From an uncultured Burkholderiales bacterium (GTDB taxonomy: Bacteria; Pseudomonadota; Gammaproteobacteria; Burkholderiales; Burkholderiaceae), in NCBI GenBank assembly GCA_946480465.1, contig CAMLJY010000138.1, positions 1 through 9,613 on the forward strand: a DNA stretch of 9,613 bases, read 5' to 3'. Below, in pieces: positions 6,186 to 9,613 of this stretch. How positions within the stretch are numbered: the first letter of the stretch is position 1; each line of letters begins with the position of its first letter. A program made the position numbers and the translations under genes. The notes beneath the pieces are model-generated. The model was not told the origin of the DNA and did no database searches. It worked only from the letters and a program-made list of their open reading frames with translations.

Positions 6186-6758
6186 ATGCGCCGCCTTTCC
6201 GCCGTTCCGTCGCTGCTGCGCATCCTGCTGAAGCTGGTCTTGCTGGCCCTCGTCGCCGCGTCGGCGGCGGGCGCGCGGGCGCAGGGCGTCGAGCTGACCA
6301 GCCTGCAGGTGTCGCGCGGCGAGGGTGGTGCGCTGATGCTGGAGTACAGCAGCCGGCTGACGCTGTCGCATGCGCTGGAGGACGCGCTGCAGCGCGGGGT
6401 GCCGATGTACTTCACCGCCCACGTCACCGTGCTGCGCAGCCGCTGGTACTGGCGCGACGAGCGCATCGCCCGCATTGCCCGCACCTGGCGCCTGTCCTAC
6501 CAGCCGCTCACCGCCACCTGGCGCGTCAGCCTGGGCGGCCTGTCGCAGAGCTTTCCCACGCTGTCGGAGGCGCTGGCGCCGATGTCGCGCGTCTCCGGCT
6601 GGCGTCTGGTCGATGGCGAGAAGCTGGACGCCGGCGAGCGCTACTACGTCGAGTTCAGCTTCCAGCTCGACAACAGCCAGCTGCCGCGCCCGATGCAGCT
6701 GGACCTGGGGCAGGACTGGAAGCTGGGCGTCGAGCGCATCGCGCGCGTGCCCGAGTGA
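6186..6758 (+). CDS. DUF4390 family secreted/periplasmic protein
   Basis: A 190-residue protein of the DUF4390 family, of unknown function. An N-terminal signal or anchor (RRLSAVPSLLRILLK followed by a Leu/Ala/Val core to about residue 27, possible cleavage at ARA-Q, 32/33) sends it to the periplasm or inner membrane. The rest is a single predicted beta-rich domain with the family blocks ALEDALQRGVPMYF (63-76), RSRWYWRDE (84-92), RLSYQPLT (102-109), RVSLGGLSQSFPTLSEAL (113-130) and LDNSQLPRPMQLDL (161-174). ATG at 6186 follows the rsmB stop by 13 bases, with no clear ribosome binding site, so translation may depend on upstream reading. In Burkholderiales this family sits, as here, between rsmB and an NtrY-like sensor kinase; a role as a periplasmic accessory to that kinase is an inference from context only. 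Confidence 0.87.
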   Translation: MRRLSAVPSLLRILLKLVLLALVAASAAGARAQGVELTSLQVSRGEGGALMLEYSSRLTLSHALEDALQRGVPMYFTAHVTVLRSRWYWRDERIARIARTWRLSYQPLTATWRVSLGGLSQSFPTLSEALAPMSRVSGWRLVDGEKLDAGERYYVEFSFQLDNSQLPRPMQLDLGQDWKLGVERIARVPE

Positions 6759-6777
6759 GGCCCTTGAATGAGGCCCC

Positions 6778-6844
6778 CACGCTCACCTCGTTCGCTGCCC
6801 CCCATGGAGGCGCAGCGCCTTCGGGCGGCCGGGCGGCGCTGGCC
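6778..6844 (+). repeat. Hairpin-rich intergenic repeat-like element before the sensor kinase
   Basis: Several overlapping inverted repeats fill the space between the DUF4390 gene and the preferred kinase start. GCTGC (6794-6798) pairs with GCAGC (6812-6816). CGCC-TTCG-GGCG forms a UUCG-type tetraloop hairpin at 6816-6827. CAGCGCC (6813-6819) pairs with GGCGCTG (6835-6841), excluding the other two. The wording (ctcgttcgctgcccccc, then gcgccttcgggcggcc) resembles a dispersed intergenic sequence I recall from Burkholderiales genomes. Only one copy is present here, so repeat status is an inference. Confidence 0.5.
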
Positions 6845-9163
6845 ATGACCCGCTCCACCCGCTGGGCACTGCTGGTGTCGCTGCTGGCGGTGCTGGGCAT
6901 CTCGCTGCTGCTGGTCTACCTGCTGTCGCTGGGCACCGGTGGCCGCGGCATCGAGCGCCACTTCGTCTGGCTGTTCTGGGTCAACGTGGGCGTGGGCGGC
7001 CTGCTGCTGCTGGCCATCGGCCTGGCGGCGCTGCGCCTCCTGGTGCGGCTGCGCAGCGGCAAGTTCGGCAGCAAGCTGCTGGCCAAGCTGGCGGGCATCT
7101 TCGCGCTGGTAGGGGTGCTGCCGGGCCTGCTGATCTACACCGTGAGCTACCAGTTCGTCTCCCGCAGCATCGACAGCTGGTTCGACGTGCAGGTGGCCGG
7201 CGCGCTGGATGCCGGCCTGGCCCTGGGCCGCGGCACGCTGGATGCGCTGGCCACGGACCTGGCCGCCAAGACCCGCAACGTGGCCGAGCGCCTGTCCGAC
7301 AACCGCACCGCCATCGGACCGCTGGCGCTCGAACGCGTGCGCGAGCAGCTGGGCGTGCGCGAGGCGGCGCTGGTGGGCGCGTCGGGACAGGTCATCGCCA
7401 GCGCCGGCGGCACGGCGGCGGCCATCATGCCGGAGCGGCCGTCGCCCACGCTGCTGCGCCAGGCCCGCAGCGCGCGCAGCGCCAGCCACCTGGAGGGCCT
7501 GGACGACGAGCCGCAGCCCGGCAGCCGCCCCGAGGCGCGCGTGCGCGCGGTGGCGCTGGTGCCCAGCAACGACATCAGCCTGGCCGGCGGGGAAGACCGG
7601 TTCCTGATGGTGGTGCAGCCGCTGCCGCAGCAACTGGTCGCCCATGCGTTGTCCGTTCAGGCGGCTTACCGCGAATACCAGCAGCGTGCCATCGCGCGCG
7701 ACGGCCTGCGCCGCATGTACATCGGCACGCTCACGCTGTCGCTGGTGCTGGCGGTGTTCGGCGCGCTGCTGCTGGCCGTGATGCTGGGCAACCAGATCGC
7801 CCGGCCGCTGCTGTTGCTGGCCGACGGCGTGCGCCAGGTGGCCGACGGCGACCTGACTGCCAAGCCCGTGTTCGGCTCGCGCGACGAGCTGGGCGGCCTG
7901 ACCCGCAGCTTCGCGCAGATGACCGAACAGCTGGCCGAGGCCCGCGCGCAGGTGGAACGTGGCGTCGCCCAGCTGGAGGGCGCGCGCACCCGGCTGCAGA
8001 CCATCCTGGACAGCCTGACCGCCGGCGTGATCGTGTTCGACAGGCGCGGGCTGATCGATACCGTGAACCCCGGCGCCACCCGCATCCTGCGCCAGCCGCT
8101 GTCGGCCTACCGCGGCCGGCCGCTGGCCGAAGTGCCCAGCCTGGCCGAATTCGCGCAGGCCGTGGCGCAGCGCAGCGACCTGCACCGCGACAGCCCCGAG
8201 GCCGGCGAGCGCGACCACTGGCAGGACGCCTTCGAGCTGCAGGTGGGCGCGCAGGACACGGTGAACCTGCTGCTGCGCGGCGCGGCCCTGCCGGGCGGCG
8301 CGCGCCTGCTGGTGTTCGACGACATCACCGAGGTGGTGTCGGCGCAGCGCTCGGTGGCCTGGGCCGAGGTGGCGCGGCGCCTGGCGCACGAAATCAAGAA
8401 CCCGCTGACGCCTATCCAGCTCTCGGCCGAGCGGCTGCAGCACAAGCTGGAATCGAAGCTGGTCGGGCCCGACCAGGGCATGCTGCAGCGCTCGGTGGCC
8501 ACCATCGTCGCGCAGGTGCAGGCGATGAAGCAGCTGGTCAACGAATTCCGCGACTACGCCCGCCTGCCCGCCGCCCAGCTGCAGCCGCTGGACCTGAACG
8601 CGCTGGTCGGCGAGGTGATGGCGCTGTACGCGTCCACGAACGAACAGGGGCGCCTCGACGTGCGCCTGGCCGAGCCGCTGCCCGCCATCGTCGGCGATGC
8701 CTCGCAGCTGCGGCAGGTCATCCACAACCTGGTGCAGAACGCGCTGGACTCGGTGGCGGACCGGGCTGACGGCCACGTCACCGTGAGCACCGAGGTCGCG
8801 CGCGACGAGAACGGCCAGCCCCGCACGGTGCGCCTGAAGGTGGCCGACAACGGCCCCGGCTTCGCGGACAAGGTGCTCAAGCGCGCCTTCGAGCCCTACG
8901 TCACCACCAAGAGCCGCGGCACGGGCCTGGGACTTGCCGTGGTCAAAAAGATCGCCGACGAGCATGGTGCGCGGGTGCGCATCGTCAACCTGCATGCCGA
9001 TGCCGATGGCAACGGCGACGCGGAGGGCCCGGTGACCGGCGCCCAAGTTTCGTTATCATTTTCCCGCTTTGCCCCCGTGCCCTCCGCGAACTCCTCATCA
9101 GCCGCCGGCGCCCTGCCGGCAGCCGCGCAGGCCAACGACAACCCACCGGGCGCGGGCGCCTGA
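6845..9163 (+). CDS. NtrY-like membrane sensor histidine kinase (HAMP-PAS-HisKA-HATPase)
   Basis: A 772-residue sensor kinase that should autophosphorylate on His and pass phosphate to the regulator encoded next. Membrane segments lie at about 9-29, 40-66, 80-101 and 291-314, with an extracytoplasmic sensor region between the last two. Then come HAMP (315-368, DELGGL), PAS (about 381-500, VIVFDRRGLIDTVNPG), HisKA with the phosphoacceptor H515 in LAHEIKNPLTP, and the ATPase domain with N box (QNALDS, N632), G1 (DNGPGF, 668-673) and G2 (GTGLGLAVV, 692-700). A low-complexity tail (about 741-772) follows. The topology matches NtrY. ATG at 6845 is preferred: the GTG at 6755 (overlapping the previous stop as GTGA) would add 30 residues encoded mostly by the hairpin-rich element, and known relatives begin close to the first membrane segment. 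The exact signal is unknown. Confidence 0.87.
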   Translation: MTRSTRWALLVSLLAVLGISLLLVYLLSLGTGGRGIERHFVWLFWVNVGVGGLLLLAIGLAALRLLVRLRSGKFGSKLLAKLAGIFALVGVLPGLLIYTVSYQFVSRSIDSWFDVQVAGALDAGLALGRGTLDALATDLAAKTRNVAERLSDNRTAIGPLALERVREQLGVREAALVGASGQVIASAGGTAAAIMPERPSPTLLRQARSARSASHLEGLDDEPQPGSRPEARVRAVALVPSNDISLAGGEDRFLMVVQPLPQQLVAHALSVQAAYREYQQRAIARDGLRRMYIGTLTLSLVLAVFGALLLAVMLGNQIARPLLLLADGVRQVADGDLTAKPVFGSRDELGGLTRSFAQMTEQLAEARAQVERGVAQLEGARTRLQTILDSLTAGVIVFDRRGLIDTVNPGATRILRQPLSAYRGRPLAEVPSLAEFAQAVAQRSDLHRDSPEAGERDHWQDAFELQVGAQDTVNLLLRGAALPGGARLLVFDDITEVVSAQRSVAWAEVARRLAHEIKNPLTPIQLSAERLQHKLESKLVGPDQGMLQRSVATIVAQVQAMKQLVNEFRDYARLPAAQLQPLDLNALVGEVMALYASTNEQGRLDVRLAEPLPAIVGDASQLRQVIHNLVQNALDSVADRADGHVTVSTEVARDENGQPRTVRLKVADNGPGFADKVLKRAFEPYVTTKSRGTGLGLAVVKKIADEHGARVRIVNLHADADGNGDAEGPVTGAQVSLSFSRFAPVPSANSSSAAGALPAAAQANDNPPGAGA
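9032..9059 (+). promoter_or_regulatory. Candidate internal sigma-70-type promoter for the response regulator
   Basis: GTGACC (9032-9037), a 16-base gap and TATCAT (9054-9059) match the -35 and -10 consensus at 4 and 5 of 6 positions. They fall in a local AT-rich pocket near the kinase's 3' end, where codons TTA and TCA are used although both are uncommon in this GC-rich sequence. Transcription would begin near 9066, about 107 bases before the regulator's ATG. It rests on motif matching only. Confidence 0.33.
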
Positions 9164-9172
9164 AGAGCACGC

Positions 9173-9613
9173 ATGGCAACGATTCTTGTAGTGGACGACG
9201 AGCTCGGCATCCGCGGGCTGCTGTCGGAAATCCTGTCGGACGAAGGGCACACGGTCGAACTGGCCGAGAACGCGGCCGAGGCTCGTGCGGTGCGCGAACG
9301 CCTGCGCCCCGACCTGGTCCTGCTCGACATCTGGATGCCCGACGTCGACGGCATCAGCCTGCTGAAGGAATGGGGCGCCGCCGGCATGCTGAGCATGCCC
9401 GTCATCATGATGAGCGGCCACGGCACCATCGATACCGCGGTCGAGGCCACCAAGTACGGCGCCAGCGCCTTCCTGGAAAAGCCCATCACGCTGCAGAAGC
9501 TGCTGCGCGCTGTGGAGCAGGCCTTGGCCAAGCCGGGCCCGCGCCCCGCCGCGGCCGTGCCGGGCAACGGCTACGGTCCGGAAACGCTGCTGACGGGTGC
9601 CGAAGGCGCCAGC
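9173..9613 (+). CDS. NtrX-like response regulator, N-terminal receiver part
   Basis: The first 147 codons of the response regulator partnering the upstream kinase; the right edge cuts the gene. The receiver domain (1 to about 120) is intact: acidic pocket D8/D9, phosphoacceptor D52 in LLDIWMPDVDG, S81 in MMSGHGTIDTAVEA, and K103 in FLEKPITLQKLL. The sequence is NtrX-like. After the receiver comes a Pro/Ala/Gly-rich linker (about 120-147) with none of the helical lead-in and AAA+ sequence that normally follows at once in NtrX. Relatives in this order, as I recall them, end in a Fis-type DNA-binding helix-turn-helix without an AAA+ domain; the window cannot show this. ATG at 9173 lies 9 bases after the kinase stop, with only a weak GAAGAG ribosome site. 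It is likely co-transcribed with the kinase, perhaps with an extra internal promoter. Confidence 0.88.
   Translation, partial: MATILVVDDELGIRGLLSEILSDEGHTVELAENAAEARAVRERLRPDLVLLDIWMPDVDGISLLKEWGAAGMLSMPVIMMSGHGTIDTAVEATKYGASAFLEKPITLQKLLRAVEQALAKPGPRPAAAVPGNGYGPETLLTGAEGAS

Noticed and set aside
6644..9046. 800-codon minus-strand open frame opposite the sensor kinase
   Set aside because: Composition is His/Gln/Arg/Ala-rich with no domain; the plus strand encodes an intact histidine kinase with all boxes, so this is an antisense shadow.

Overview
The window looks like chromosomal DNA from a high-GC betaproteobacterium of the order Burkholderiales, probably near the Rubrivivax/Leptothrix/Sphaerotilus/Ideonella group. 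This rests on very GC-rich third positions, on protein family variants I associate with that order (the rsmB / DUF4390 / NtrY-like kinase / NtrX-like regulator string and the CSHH-type GTP cyclohydrolase I), and on a hairpin-rich intergenic element resembling repeats common in that order. Species cannot be decided from the window. I see no insertion sequence, integrase, prophage, CRISPR array, tRNA or rRNA, and no gene-free stretch longer than about 100 bases.

Layout, left to right. (1) 1-1725, plus strand: the 3' end of proA (proline synthesis), queC (preQ0 synthesis for queuosine) overlapping it by 8 bases, and a small membrane-anchored LemA-family gene. (2) 1808-3489, plus strand: a two-gene sulfide oxidation unit with a monoheme cytochrome c (FccA-like) and a flavocytochrome c sulfide dehydrogenase flavoprotein (FccB/SoxF-like). 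The flavoprotein keeps the flavin-linking Cys, the redox Cys pair and the active-site Glu, and carries a Tat-type signal with a lipobox. (3) 3581-4761, minus strand: folE (GTP cyclohydrolase I) followed 23 bases later by a stand-alone BLUF blue-light photoreceptor with every photocycle residue present. (4) 4847 to the right edge, plus strand: rsmB (16S rRNA m5C967 methyltransferase), a DUF4390 secreted protein, a large NtrY-like sensor histidine kinase and the start of its response regulator.

Working together: the cytochrome and flavoprotein should move electrons from sulfide, through FAD and heme, to the respiratory chain in the periplasm. FolE makes dihydroneopterin triphosphate for folate and pterin cofactors, and its co-transcription with a flavin photoreceptor suggests a light-linked pterin unit. 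The kinase and regulator form a membrane-stress or nitrogen/redox-type two-component pair, apparently without the usual AAA+ domain directly after the receiver.

Most worth checking: the folE-BLUF pairing, the repeat-like element that decides the kinase start codon, the lipoprotein form of the sulfide dehydrogenase, the CEHH-to-CSHH change in FolE, and an AT-rich promoter-like pocket inside the kinase's 3' end. No wholly new system is evident; most of the window is ordinary core genome.
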